Origin: Microvirga arsenatis
GTDB lineage: Bacteria; Pseudomonadota; Alphaproteobacteria; Rhizobiales; Beijerinckiaceae
Direction: 5' to 3'
NCBI RefSeq assembly: GCF_009910705.1
Contig: NZ_JAAAXJ010000024.1
Location: 1 to 41,897 of the forward strand
DNA: 41,897 bases
Part shown: piece by piece, positions 21,825 to 31,376 of the stretch
How positions within the stretch are numbered: position 1 is the first letter of the stretch
Layout: each line of letters starts with the position of its first letter
The notes under the pieces: generated by a model
The model's input: only the letters and a program-made list of their open reading frames with translations
The model's database searches: none
What the model was told of the DNA's origin: nothing
Program-made: the position numbers and the translations under genes

Positions 21825-22225
21825 TGGTGTTCGTGCTTCTTCAACCGCTCGCGGAATCGATGGTTCCGATGATGAAGAGGGAACCTTTGCAAAAATTTTT
21901 ATGGAAATATTCAGCCTTCACGAATTGTTACGCTCCTGCGAAGAGATCGACAGATCAAACGTGGCAATAATGGGGCTAATGGGAATAAGAACCAAAAGGG
22001 TACTTACCTCGATACAGAAGAAGAGCGGGGCTATATTTGCGAATAGGGAATTGCCCAAGGTATGTAGTTGAACCTCTGCCCCGCTGCGAAGGATTCCGTT
22101 GAAGAGGGCGCGGAACCAGGATGCGTCGGAACGGGGATGATTGCCTCGGCGCGCCGGTATAATAAGCACCCATGCGCTCTTTTCCGGAAGGGCGCAGATC
22201 GGAAGCCAGAAGGAACGAGGCGGGA
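21825..22225. other. AT-rich intergenic stretch between KGG gene and HIT gene
   Basis: About 400 bp. It holds the KGG gene's probable promoter at its left end. A 57-codon frame from 21900 to 22071 has no ribosome binding site or recognisable domain. Two GGAAC words near 22110 and 22130 have no CGTT at the right distance. I see no RNA gene here. Confidence 0.4.
21843..21867 (-). promoter_or_regulatory. Near-consensus EcfG-type promoter for the KGG-repeat gene
   Basis: Minus strand GGAAC at 21867-21863, 16-nt spacer, GGTT at 21846-21843. The first base of the -10 differs from CGTT. The gene's start is 37 nt downstream, and KGG proteins are typical GSR targets. Confidence 0.5.
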
Positions 22226-22651
22226 ATGACCTACGACGACAACAACGTGTTCGCGAAGATCCTGCGCGGCGAGCTGCCGTGCCACAAGGTGTACGAGACG
22301 GACCGCGTTCTCGCCTTCATGGACGTCATGCCCCGCGGCGACGGCCATGTGCTCGTCATCCCGAAGGCGAAGGCCCGCAATCTCCTCGACATCGAGCCCG
22401 ACGATCTCGCCGAACTGGCGAAGGCGGTGCAGGTGGTCGGCAAGGCGGCCAAGGCCGCTCTCTCGGCCGATGGCCTGACGATCCAGCAGTTCAACGAAAG
22501 CGCAGGCGGGCAGGTGGTCTTCCACATCCACTTCCACGTGATCCCGCGCTTCGAGGGCGTGCCGCTCAAGCCCCATACGGGTCAGATGGAGAAGCCTGAA
22601 ATCCTGGCGGACTTCGCTGGCCGGATCCGAGCCGCGCTGCCAGAGGCGTGA
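22226..22651 (+). CDS. HIT family nucleotide-binding hydrolase
   Basis: A 141-aa histidine triad protein of the Hint/HinT branch, which hydrolyses nucleoside phosphoramidates and related nucleotide adducts. The triad is HIHFHVIPR (H-x-H-x-H), preceded by NESAGGQVVFH. The N-terminal strand region DNNVFAKILRGELPCHKVYETD is typical of Hint. GAGG lies 6 nt before the ATG at 22226, which fixes the start. It converges on glpK. No operon partner. Confidence 0.92.
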   Translation: MTYDDNNVFAKILRGELPCHKVYETDRVLAFMDVMPRGDGHVLVIPKAKARNLLDIEPDDLAELAKAVQVVGKAAKAALSADGLTIQQFNESAGGQVVFHIHFHVIPRFEGVPLKPHTGQMEKPEILADFAGRIRAALPEA

Positions 22652-22662
22652 CGGGGAGGAGG

Positions 22663-22690
22663 GGCGGGGCGAGCGCCCTGCCTTCTTCCT
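22663..22690 (+). terminator. Probable terminator between HIT gene and glpK
   Basis: GGCGGGGC (22663-22670), loop GAGC, GCCCTGCC (22675-22682) with one G-T pair, then TTCTTCCT. Confidence 0.5.
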
Positions 22691-22695
22691 GACGA

Positions 22696-24192
<1,497 letters not shown>

Positions 24193-24207
24193 GTCCTTCC
24201 CCGAATC

Positions 24208-25728
24208 CTATTGCGCGGCGACGGAGGCCGCATTCTTCCTGGCCAAGTAGGCATCGATCTTGGCCGGAGCGTCAACCGGCACATGGAGCCCGAGCTTGGA
24301 GCGGCGCCAGAGGATGTCTTCGGCGCTGCGCGCCCATTCCCGGCGAGCCAGGTAGTCGACCTCGGCCGCCGTGAGGCCGGCGCCGAAATCCTCGCCGAGA
24401 TCGGCCATGGATTGGGCCTGGCCCAGAAGCTCCTCCATGCGGGTGCCGTAGGAGCGGGCCAGGCGATGGGCGAGGTGTTCCGGCAGGAAGGGCCAGCGCT
24501 GGCGCACGGTAGCGAAGAAGCGGTCGAAATCCGCATCCGGCATGTCGCCGCCCGGCATCTTGGCCGTTTCGGTCCAGGCCGGCTTCATGGCCGGGAAGAA
24601 GGGCTTGAGCTCCTCCAGGGCATGCTCGGCGAGCTTGCGGAAGGTCGTGATCTTGCCGCCGAAGATCGACAGCACCGGCGCCTGCCCCTGCGGCGCGTCC
24701 ATGTCGAACACGTAGTCGCGGGTCACGGCGGAGGCGTTGGAGGAACCGTCGTCGAAGAGGGGGCGCACGCCGGAATAGGTCCAGACCACCTCCGCCGGGG
24801 TCACCTGGCGCTTGAAGAAGTGGTTCACGACGTTGCAGAGATACTGGATCTCGTCGGGGCTGATCTCGACCTTCTTGTCCGGCACGGCTTCCACCGGAAT
24901 GTCCGTGGTGCCGATGAGCGTGAACTTCTCCTGGTAGGGAATGGCGAAGACGATCCGCTTGTCCGTGTTCTGGAGGATGAAGGCTTCCTTGGTGTCGAAG
25001 AGCTTGGGCACCACGATGTGGCTGCCCTTCACCAGGCGCACGCTCTTGCGGGTGTTGAGGCCGAGCTTGGCGTTGAGCACGTCCGCCACGAAGGGCCCGC
25101 CCGCATTGACGATGACCTTGGCGCGCACCTCCTGGCTCTCGCCCGTCTCCACGTTCTGGAGGGTGGCGATCCAGGTCTGCCCGTCGCGGCGGGCGGAGGT
25201 GAGCTTGGTGCGCACCCGGATGTCGGCCCCCTTCTCGAAAGCATCCAGCGCGTTCAGCGCCACCATGCGGCTGTCCTCGACCCAGCAGTCGGAATAGACG
25301 AAGGCGGTGTCGAAGCCCGGCTTCAGGGCCTGGCCGGCGGGGTGCTTGGTGAGCTTGATGCCTTCCGTGCCCGGCAGCTTCTTGCGCGGGGCGAGATGGT
25401 CGTAGAGGAAGAGGCCGAGGCGCACGAACCAGGCCGGGCGGATGCCCTTCTCGTGGGGCAGGATGAAGCGCAGGGGCCAGATGATGTGGGGAGCCGATTC
25501 CAGCAGGCGCTCGCGCTCGAACAGGGCTTCGCGCACCAGGCGGAACTCGTAGTATTCGAGGTAGCGCAGGCCGCCGTGGATCAGCTTTGTGGAGGCGGAG
25601 GAGGTGTAGCCGGCCAGATCGCCCTGTTCGCAGAGCACGACGGAGAGGCCCCGGCCCACGGCGTCGCGCGCGATGCCCGCGCCGTTGATGCCGCCGCCCA
25701 CAATCAGAAGATCAGTCACTGTCGTCAC
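24208..25728 (-). CDS. glpD: Aerobic glycerol-3-phosphate dehydrogenase
   Basis: A roughly 506-aa FAD-dependent, membrane-associated enzyme that oxidises glycerol 3-phosphate to dihydroxyacetone phosphate and feeds electrons to quinone. The FAD motif is DLLIVGGGINGAGIARDAVGRG. Other GlpD segments are STKLIHGGLRYLEYYEFRLV, the substrate-binding YSGVRPLFDDGSS, and GGKITTFRKLAEHAL. The gene starts with GTG: I chose 25728 because AAGGAAAG lies about 10 nt upstream, but GTG codons at 25719 and 25773 are also possible. First gene of the glpD-glpK operon. Confidence 0.95.
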   Translation of the reverse strand: MTTVTDLLIVGGGINGAGIARDAVGRGLSVVLCEQGDLAGYTSSASTKLIHGGLRYLEYYEFRLVREALFERERLLESAPHIIWPLRFILPHEKGIRPAWFVRLGLFLYDHLAPRKKLPGTEGIKLTKHPAGQALKPGFDTAFVYSDCWVEDSRMVALNALDAFEKGADIRVRTKLTSARRDGQTWIATLQNVETGESQEVRAKVIVNAGGPFVADVLNAKLGLNTRKSVRLVKGSHIVVPKLFDTKEAFILQNTDKRIVFAIPYQEKFTLIGTTDIPVEAVPDKKVEISPDEIQYLCNVVNHFFKRQVTPAEVVWTYSGVRPLFDDGSSNASAVTRDYVFDMDAPQGQAPVLSIFGGKITTFRKLAEHALEELKPFFPAMKPAWTETAKMPGGDMPDADFDRFFATVRQRWPFLPEHLAHRLARSYGTRMEELLGQAQSMADLGEDFGAGLTAAEVDYLARREWARSAEDILWRRSKLGLHVPVDAPAKIDAYLARKNAASVAAQ

Positions 25729-25817
25729 GGAACGCGTCTTTCCTTGAGCCCGGGCCGTCCCGGTGCCCTGCACATGGTTTCTTTAGCCGCCTAAGGCAAG
25801 CGATTTTTGGGCCCTGT

Positions 25818-27017
25818 TCAGGTCTCCTTGGCGAGCGCCAGGATTAGCACGAAAGCGACGAGCGAGCCCAGCGCCATCCCCAGGCAGGAGAAGAGCACCG
25901 CGTCGTAGCTGCCCCGCCAAGCCCACAGGGCGCCGAAGGCAAAGGGAGCGCCCGCCATGGCGATCCGGACCGGCATCGCGATCATGCCCTGGATGGCGCC
26001 GTAATCGTCGCGCCCGAACAGCTCCGGCGGGAGAAGCGCCCGCACGATGGTGATCATGCCGTTGGCCGCGCCGTAGAGGCCTGCAAATCCCAGGATCAGC
26101 CAGGATCCGGCCGGGATGAAGGGCAGCAGGAGGAAGGCGAGGGCGCTCAGCGCCATGGTGGCGACCCCGATCCCTCTCAGGCTCATGGCCCGCTCGCCGA
26201 AGCCGGTGAGGAAGCGCGCCGCCACCTGGGCCGGCCCGATCACCGCATAGGCGGCCACGGCCGCATCGAGGGTGAACCCCCGTTCCAGCATGATCGGGAT
26301 CAGGTGCACGGGGATGCCCGTGGAGATGATGCCCTGCAGGATGTTGGTGGCGACGAAGAGCCAGAATACCGGGTTGGCGAGCACGCGGTGCAGATTCGAG
26401 GCCGGAAGCGTGGCCTTGTCCGCTGCCCTGTGCCTCGGCCGCTCCGGCGAGGCCGGGATGCTGAAGGCGTGCAGCACCGCGCAGATGCCCAGGTTCAGGG
26501 CCGCCATCGCCAGGATCGAGCCGCGCCAGCCATAGGCATCGATCACCACGTGGAGGAGGGGGATGAAGACCGTGCTGGCGAACCCCGCCACGAGGGTGAT
26601 GATGGTGATGCCGCGCCGCGCCAACAGGCCGAGGTTGAGGGCGAGCACCGCAAAGCCGGCCTCGTAGAACACGGCGCTCGTGGCGGCTCCCATGCCGATC
26701 CAGATCAGCACGAAGCCGGGGTAGCTCTCCGTGAAGGCCCAGAGGACGAGGAGGAGGGCGGCCAGCACCGAGCCTCCGGTCATCACCCACCGCCCGTAGC
26801 CCCGGTCGATCAGCCGCCCGACGGGTACGGCGAAGAAGGCGGAGGAGACGAGGGCGAGCGAGAAGGCGGCGGTGAGCGCCGTTTTCGACCATCCGAGATC
26901 CCGCTCCATAGGCTCAATCAGGAGCGCGAAGGCATAGAACAGCGTCCCGTAGGAGATCAGATGCGTGATCGAAAGGGCCGAGACGACGCGCCAGGGCATG
27001 GGGCCGGAGGGTGACAT
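25818..27017 (-). CDS. MFS transporter
   Basis: A 399-aa 12-helix major facilitator protein. The loop 2-3 signature appears as VGRLIDRGYGRWVMTGG, and the corresponding second-half loop as FGERAMSLRG. Helices are evenly spaced, with a longer, basic cytoplasmic loop near residue 200 (ASPERPRHRAADKATLP). It resembles the monocarboxylate/oxalate-formate antiporter group in layout, but the substrate cannot be assigned. It ends 89 bp before glpD on the same strand, so read-through into the glycerol operon is possible. Confidence 0.85.
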   Translation of the reverse strand: MSPSGPMPWRVVSALSITHLISYGTLFYAFALLIEPMERDLGWSKTALTAAFSLALVSSAFFAVPVGRLIDRGYGRWVMTGGSVLAALLLVLWAFTESYPGFVLIWIGMGAATSAVFYEAGFAVLALNLGLLARRGITIITLVAGFASTVFIPLLHVVIDAYGWRGSILAMAALNLGICAVLHAFSIPASPERPRHRAADKATLPASNLHRVLANPVFWLFVATNILQGIISTGIPVHLIPIMLERGFTLDAAVAAYAVIGPAQVAARFLTGFGERAMSLRGIGVATMALSALAFLLLPFIPAGSWLILGFAGLYGAANGMITIVRALLPPELFGRDDYGAIQGMIAMPVRIAMAGAPFAFGALWAWRGSYDAVLFSCLGMALGSLVAFVLILALAKET

Positions 27018-27292
27018 TCTTGCTTTATGTCACTCCCTGAGGTTGACGGATAGGTTTTTAGCCCCCATATGCACAGCAGGCGACGGCGTCCGGTACACTG
27101 GACAGCTTGAGCGGGACTGCGTGACGGATATTCGCGATATGGCGAAGACCCCGGTTCCCTTCTTCAATCGCTCCATCATAAGACGGCCCCATCACGCGGG
27201 CTGTTTCCCTACAGAGCCCTGAAGCGCCTTTGCTTTTTCGAAGCCGAACCTGCTTTGCGGCTCACCGCATCCGTTCGAAAGATACACCTCCC
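27018..27292. promoter_or_regulatory. Divergent region between MFS transporter and DEAD-box helicase
   Basis: About 275 bp with promoters for both directions expected. I found no EcfG motif. The right end may be a long 5' leader of the helicase mRNA, as is common for cold-responsive helicases; this is only a possibility. Confidence 0.35.
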
Positions 27293-28777
27293 TTGACACT
27301 CTTCACCGATTTCGGATTGGCCCAGCCGATCCTGAAGGCCCTGGCGGCCGAAGGCTATGAGAAGCCCACCCCGATCCAGGCCCAGACCATTCCCTATGCC
27401 ATGGACGGCCGCGACGTGTGCGGCATCGCCCAGACCGGCACCGGCAAGACGGCCGCCTTCGCGCTGCCGATCCTGCACCGCCTGAACGCGAACCCGAAGC
27501 CGCGCAAGCCCAAGAGCCCCCGCGTGCTCGTGCTCAGCCCGACCCGGGAACTCGCCAGCCAGATCGCCGACAGCTTCAAGGCCTATGGCCGCAACCTGCG
27601 CCTCACCACGGATGTGGTGTTCGGCGGCGTCACCATCTCCCGCCAGGAGAAGGCGCTGGCCCAAGGCGTCGACGTGCTCGTCGCCACGCCCGGCCGCCTG
27701 ATCGACCTCATCGACCGCAGGGCCCTGTCCTTGCGTGAGATCGAGATCCTCGTTCTCGACGAGGCCGACCAGATGCTCGATCTCGGCTTCATCCATGCGC
27801 TGAAGCGCATCGTGACCCTTCTGCCGAAGGAGCGCCAGAGCCTGTTCTTCTCGGCCACCATGCCGAAGACGATCTCGACCCTGGCCGAGGCCTTCCTGCG
27901 CAATCCGGCCCATGTGGCCGTCACCCCGGTGGCGACCACCGCCGAGCGCGTGGAGCAGAGCGTGATCTTCGTGCCGACGAACCGCAAGCAGGTGCTGCTC
28001 GAAACGCTCCTGCGCGATCCGTCGATCGAGCGCGTCCTCGTCTTCACCCGCACCAAGCACGGCGCGGACAAGGTGGTGCGCGGCCTCGACAAGGCAGGCA
28101 TCGCAGGAGCGGCGATCCACGGCAACAAGTCCCAGCCGCAGCGTGAAAAGGCGCTTGCAGCCTTCCGCGCCGGCACGTGCCGGGTTCTGGTCGCCACCGA
28201 CATCGCCGCGCGCGGCATCGACGTCGAGGGCGTGTCCCACGTCATCAACTACGACCTGCCGAACGTGCCGGAATCCTACGTTCACCGCATCGGCCGCACG
28301 GCCCGCGCGGGGGCGACGGGTCTCGCCATCTCGTTCTGCAACGACGAGGAAAAGGCGTACCTGAAGGACATCGAGAAGCTGACCCGGCTCAAGGTGCCGG
28401 TCATGCCGCTGCCCGAGGGCCTTCCTTCCGCTCCGGCGGCCGGCGAGGTTTCCGAGCGTCGTGAGCCGCAGCGGGGCCGCCCGGCTCCTCATGCGCGCGG
28501 CCACCAGGGCCACGGCCAGCCGCGCAGCGCCGATCCCAATGCGGACAAGGGGCCGAAGCGCCGCCGCGGCCGCGGCGGCAAGCCTGCCGGCAACGGTCAG
28601 CCCCAGGCTGGTCATGCGGCGGGCAACCAGCAGCGTCCCGCACAGGGGCAACGCCCCGCGCAGGGCCAGCGGTCGGCCCAAGGGCAGAAGCCTGCAGGCC
28701 AGGCGCAACGGCACTCCGGCGGCCGGAGCGACGGAGCCCAGGTGGCCTGGCTCGAAAAGAGCCCCCGCCGCCGGTAA
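27293..28777 (+). CDS. DEAD-box ATP-dependent RNA helicase (RhlE-like)
   Basis: A roughly 494-aa RNA helicase. All core motifs are present: FTDFGLAQPILKAL with PTPIQAQ (Q motif), AQTGTGKT (I), PTRELA (Ia), TPGR (Ib), DEAD (II), SAT (III), VLVATDIAARGID (V) and HRIGRTARAG (VI). The C-terminal 110 residues are disordered and basic, rich in Arg/Gly/Gln, with repeats of the type GQRPAQGQRPAQGQRSAQGQ that likely aid RNA binding. The start is non-ATG: I chose TTG at 27293, just before LTLFTDFGLAQ; TTG at 27230 is possible. It may act in ribosome assembly or RNA turnover. Confidence is high for the family and lower for the exact subgroup and start. Confidence 0.93.
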   Translation: MTLFTDFGLAQPILKALAAEGYEKPTPIQAQTIPYAMDGRDVCGIAQTGTGKTAAFALPILHRLNANPKPRKPKSPRVLVLSPTRELASQIADSFKAYGRNLRLTTDVVFGGVTISRQEKALAQGVDVLVATPGRLIDLIDRRALSLREIEILVLDEADQMLDLGFIHALKRIVTLLPKERQSLFFSATMPKTISTLAEAFLRNPAHVAVTPVATTAERVEQSVIFVPTNRKQVLLETLLRDPSIERVLVFTRTKHGADKVVRGLDKAGIAGAAIHGNKSQPQREKALAAFRAGTCRVLVATDIAARGIDVEGVSHVINYDLPNVPESYVHRIGRTARAGATGLAISFCNDEEKAYLKDIEKLTRLKVPVMPLPEGLPSAPAAGEVSERREPQRGRPAPHARGHQGHGQPRSADPNADKGPKRRRGRGGKPAGNGQPQAGHAAGNQQRPAQGQRPAQGQRSAQGQKPAGQAQRHSGGRSDGAQVAWLEKSPRRR

Positions 28778-28793
28778 GGCATAAGAACAAAAG

Positions 28794-28820
28794 AAGGCGC
28801 CTCCGGGCGCCTTTTTCTTT
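28794..28820 (+). terminator. Intrinsic terminator after the DEAD-box helicase gene
   Basis: AAGGCGCC (28794-28801), loop TCCG, GGCGCCTT (28806-28813), then TTTCTTT. Confidence 0.85.
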
Positions 28821-28874
28821 GCAGCTTATGGCATAGGATCTGCTGCATCACTCAGTTCGTGGAGATTCCACCTT

Positions 28875-30113
28875 ATGGCCAAGCGCGCCGGAAGCGCCGA
28901 TCTGTCGCTGCATTCCGGCCATGTGCCGAAATGGCTGGCGGACCGCATGACGCGGCTCGGCGGGGTGGTCAGCGAGGCGATCGTGCACCATTACGGGCGG
29001 GACGAGCTGCTGCGACGGCTCGCCCATCCCTTCTGGTTCCAGTCCTTCGGCGCAGTCATGGGGATGGACTGGCATTCCTCCGGCATCACCACCAGCGTGA
29101 TCGGCGCCCTCAAGCGTGGGTTGACGCCGCTGTCGAAGGAGCTCGGCATCCACGTCTGCGGCGGACGCGGGAAGCACTCGCGGCAGACGCCGCACGAACT
29201 CGTCGCCATCGGTGAGCGTGTGGGCTTCGACGGCGCGGCCCTCGCGAAGGCAAGCCGCCTCGTGGCGAAGGTGGACAGCGCGGCGATCCAGGACGGGTTC
29301 GACCTCTATCTCCACGGCTTCATCGTCACCGACGACGGTAAATGGGCGGTCGTGCAGCAGGGCATGAATGACGGCCGCCGTCAGGCGCGCCGCTACCACT
29401 GGCTCTCGGAGGATCTCGACAGCTTCGTGGAGGAGCCGCACACGGCCATCGACGGCAAAGGACAGGGCACCATCGTCAACCTCACCGACCGGCGGGCCGC
29501 GGCCTCGCGCAGGGCGCAGATCGAGCTTCTGGACTCGCTCGGACCTGACGGCGTCGCCCGAAAGTTCCTGGCCCTCGAAGAGCGCCGGGCGGATCCGGCG
29601 CCGCAGCCCCTGCTGCCGCATCTGGTGATGCCCGAGCATCACGACGTTCGCTCGAAAGACGTGGTGCTGCGGCGGCTTCATGGAAGTCTTGCGGCGGCAG
29701 CCGATCGCGGCCCTGAGGATTTTCCCGATCTGCTGCTCACGCCCGGCGTGGGACCGCGCACGGTGGAGGCCCTCGCCATGGTGGCGGAGGTCGTGCACGG
29801 CACGCCGTGCCGCTTCAGCGATCCCGCGCGCTTCTCCTTCGCCCATGGCGGCAAGGACCGGCATCCCTATCCGGTGCCGGTGCGGGTCTATGACGAGACG
29901 ATCCGCGTGCTGAAATCCGCCGTCCGGAAGGCGAAGCTCGGGCAGCAGGAGGAGCTTTTCGCCCTCAAGCGCCTCGACGATCAGGCCCGCGCCCTCGAAC
30001 GCCATGCCACAGGCCCCGACGTGGAGGAGCATGTCAGGCGGGAGACGGCGAAGTCGCATGCCTATGGCGGCCGCTCGATCTTCGGAGACGAGCCGCCGCC
30101 TGGGGGCGCTTAG
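28875..30113 (+). CDS. DUF763 domain-containing protein
   Basis: A 412-aa protein of the DUF763 family. It starts with the characteristic RAGSADLSLHSGHVPKWLADRM and continues with HPFWFQSFGAVMGMDWHSSGITTS and GIHVCGGRGKHSRQTP. Near residue 290 it has LLLTPGVGPRTVEALAMVAE, a helix-hairpin-helix-like motif known for nonspecific DNA contact, then FSFAHGGKDRHPYPVP. The family occurs in archaea and bacteria and has no established function that I can cite. The HhH motif and conserved His/Asp residues make a nucleic-acid role plausible. The stop TAG lies in the left end of a repeat element. Confidence 0.88.
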   Translation: MAKRAGSADLSLHSGHVPKWLADRMTRLGGVVSEAIVHHYGRDELLRRLAHPFWFQSFGAVMGMDWHSSGITTSVIGALKRGLTPLSKELGIHVCGGRGKHSRQTPHELVAIGERVGFDGAALAKASRLVAKVDSAAIQDGFDLYLHGFIVTDDGKWAVVQQGMNDGRRQARRYHWLSEDLDSFVEEPHTAIDGKGQGTIVNLTDRRAAASRRAQIELLDSLGPDGVARKFLALEERRADPAPQPLLPHLVMPEHHDVRSKDVVLRRLHGSLAAAADRGPEDFPDLLLTPGVGPRTVEALAMVAEVVHGTPCRFSDPARFSFAHGGKDRHPYPVPVRVYDETIRVLKSAVRKAKLGQQEELFALKRLDDQARALERHATGPDVEEHVRRETAKSHAYGGRSIFGDEPPPGGA

Positions 30114-30169
30114 AGCCCTTTCAGGAAAAGTGGAAACCGGTTTTCCGCCCGAAATGGCGACAAACCGCT
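30110..30169. repeat. Degenerate repeat module abutting copy 1
   Basis: Begins TTAGAGC, which includes the DUF763 stop, and shares the AAGTGGA-CCGGTT core with the 95-bp repeat to its right. It reads like a diverged first unit of a composite element. Confidence 0.5.
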
Positions 30170-30264
30170 CTAGAGCATTTTTCGGCGAAGTGGATCCGGT
30201 TCGCCGTCAAAAATGCGGCACGCCAAGAAAAGAGATGATTCCATGCCAATGGAAACAGCTCTAG
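30170..30264. repeat. 95-bp CTAG-ended intergenic repeat, copy 1
   Basis: Runs from CTAGAGCAT to GCTCTAG. It matches 31282-31376 at the same length with eight differences by eye (about 92% identity). The ends are inverted (CTAGAGC/GCTCTAG), and an internal TTCCAT/ATGGAA pair is near the right end. Elements of this form are scattered in genomes of Hyphomicrobiales. The right-end CTAG supplies the TAG stop of the acetamidase gene. Confidence 0.85.
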
Positions 30265-31208
30265 CGCTGCGCCTTCTGCAGCAGGCTCTTGTCGAGCATC
30301 ACGTGGACGCCCTTGTTGCCGTTGACCACCTGCGTGATGCGCAGATCAGCCGCGAGGCTGCACAGGGCATAGGCCTCAGCCTTCGTGATGCCGGTGCGGG
30401 CGACGACGAGATCGATCATGCTTCGCAGGGCGATGACGACGCAATCGTCAAGATCCGGATCGAAGGCCATGGTCATGACATGCGTCGGCGTCTCGGCCAT
30501 GGGCCAGGCGAGATGCATGTCCTCGCGCAGGTGCAGCTCGAAGGTGCCGATCAGCCCGGTCTCGATGGCGGTGACGCAGACCTCCCCGTCGCCCTGGACG
30601 CCGTGTCCGTCGCCGACGGAGAAGAGGGCGCCGTCCACGTGAATCGGCAGGTAGAGAATCGTGCCCGGCACCAGCTCCTTGTTGTCGAGATTGCCGCCGT
30701 TGCGGCGCGGCGGGAGCGTGCTCACGCTGCCCCAGGCGGCGGGCGGCGCGACGGCCATCACCCCGAAGAAGGGCTTTAGCGGCAGCTCCAGCCCCCAGGG
30801 CATGCGGCCTGTCATGCGCTCGCGGTCGAGCGGAATGTGCATGAGGTGCATCTCGTCGAAATCGTCGGGCAGCGCACCCTTTTGCGGCGCCACATAGGTG
30901 TAGCCCCAGTCATAGTGCAGCTGGATGTCCCGGATGCGGACCTCGAGCACCTGGCCTGCTTTCGCGCCCCGCAGAGCCACCGGGCCGGTGCAGATATGGC
31001 CCGGCAGCTTGGGGCGCTGCGCCGCATGCACGGCCGCGAGCGCCTCAGGGATCGCGAAGGGAGGCTTCGGCATCGCCTCCGGGCTGCCGGAGATGGTCGA
31101 GATCGTGACCGTGTCGCCTGAATCCACCGTGATGAGCGGGGGAATGCCCGCGTCGAAATAGCCCCAGTGAACGGTCTTGGGGGATGCATCAATCCGGTAC
31201 TCGGCCAC
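30261..31208 (-). CDS. Acetamidase/formamidase family protein
   Basis: A 315-aa cytoplasmic amidase of the FmdA/AmdA family, which hydrolyses short-chain amides such as formamide or acetamide to ammonia and the acid. Family segments: HWGYFDAGIPPLITVDSGDTVTI at the N-terminus, GHICTGPVALRGAKAGQVLEV, FFGVMAVAPP, RRNGGNLDNKELVPGTILYLPI, and GALFSVGDGHGVQGDGEVCVTAIE, the most conserved block. Length is normal. Translation starts at GTG 31208, with AGAGG upstream. Its stop is inside repeat copy 1. It shares strand with the ABC operon but is separated from it by repeat copy 2, so co-transcription is uncertain. Confidence 0.92.
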   Translation of the reverse strand: MAEYRIDASPKTVHWGYFDAGIPPLITVDSGDTVTISTISGSPEAMPKPPFAIPEALAAVHAAQRPKLPGHICTGPVALRGAKAGQVLEVRIRDIQLHYDWGYTYVAPQKGALPDDFDEMHLMHIPLDRERMTGRMPWGLELPLKPFFGVMAVAPPAAWGSVSTLPPRRNGGNLDNKELVPGTILYLPIHVDGALFSVGDGHGVQGDGEVCVTAIETGLIGTFELHLREDMHLAWPMAETPTHVMTMAFDPDLDDCVVIALRSMIDLVVARTGITKAEAYALCSLAADLRITQVVNGNKGVHVMLDKSLLQKAQR

Positions 31209-31281
31209 GGAACACCTCTGCCAACGTCATCGCAGCAGGATGTCTCGCATTCCCTTAGGCCGAGGACAACAGCTTTGATGC

Positions 31282-31376
31282 CTAGAGCATCTCTCGGCGA
31301 AGTGGACCCGGTTCGCCGTCAAAATTGCGGCAAGCCAAGACAAGAGCTGATTCCATGTCAATGGAAACAGCTCTAG
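31282..31376. repeat. 95-bp CTAG-ended intergenic repeat, copy 2
   Basis: Same orientation and length as copy 1. Its right-end CTAG supplies the TAG stop of the ABC permease gene at 31373. Confidence 0.85.

Noticed and set aside
21900..22071. A 57-codon plus-strand frame in the AT-rich gap
   Set aside because: No Shine-Dalgarno sequence, no domain and no promoter. AT-rich sequence alone can explain it.
22106..22160. Two GGAAC words upstream of the HIT gene as a further EcfG promoter
   Set aside because: No CGTT at 16-17 nt spacing from either word.
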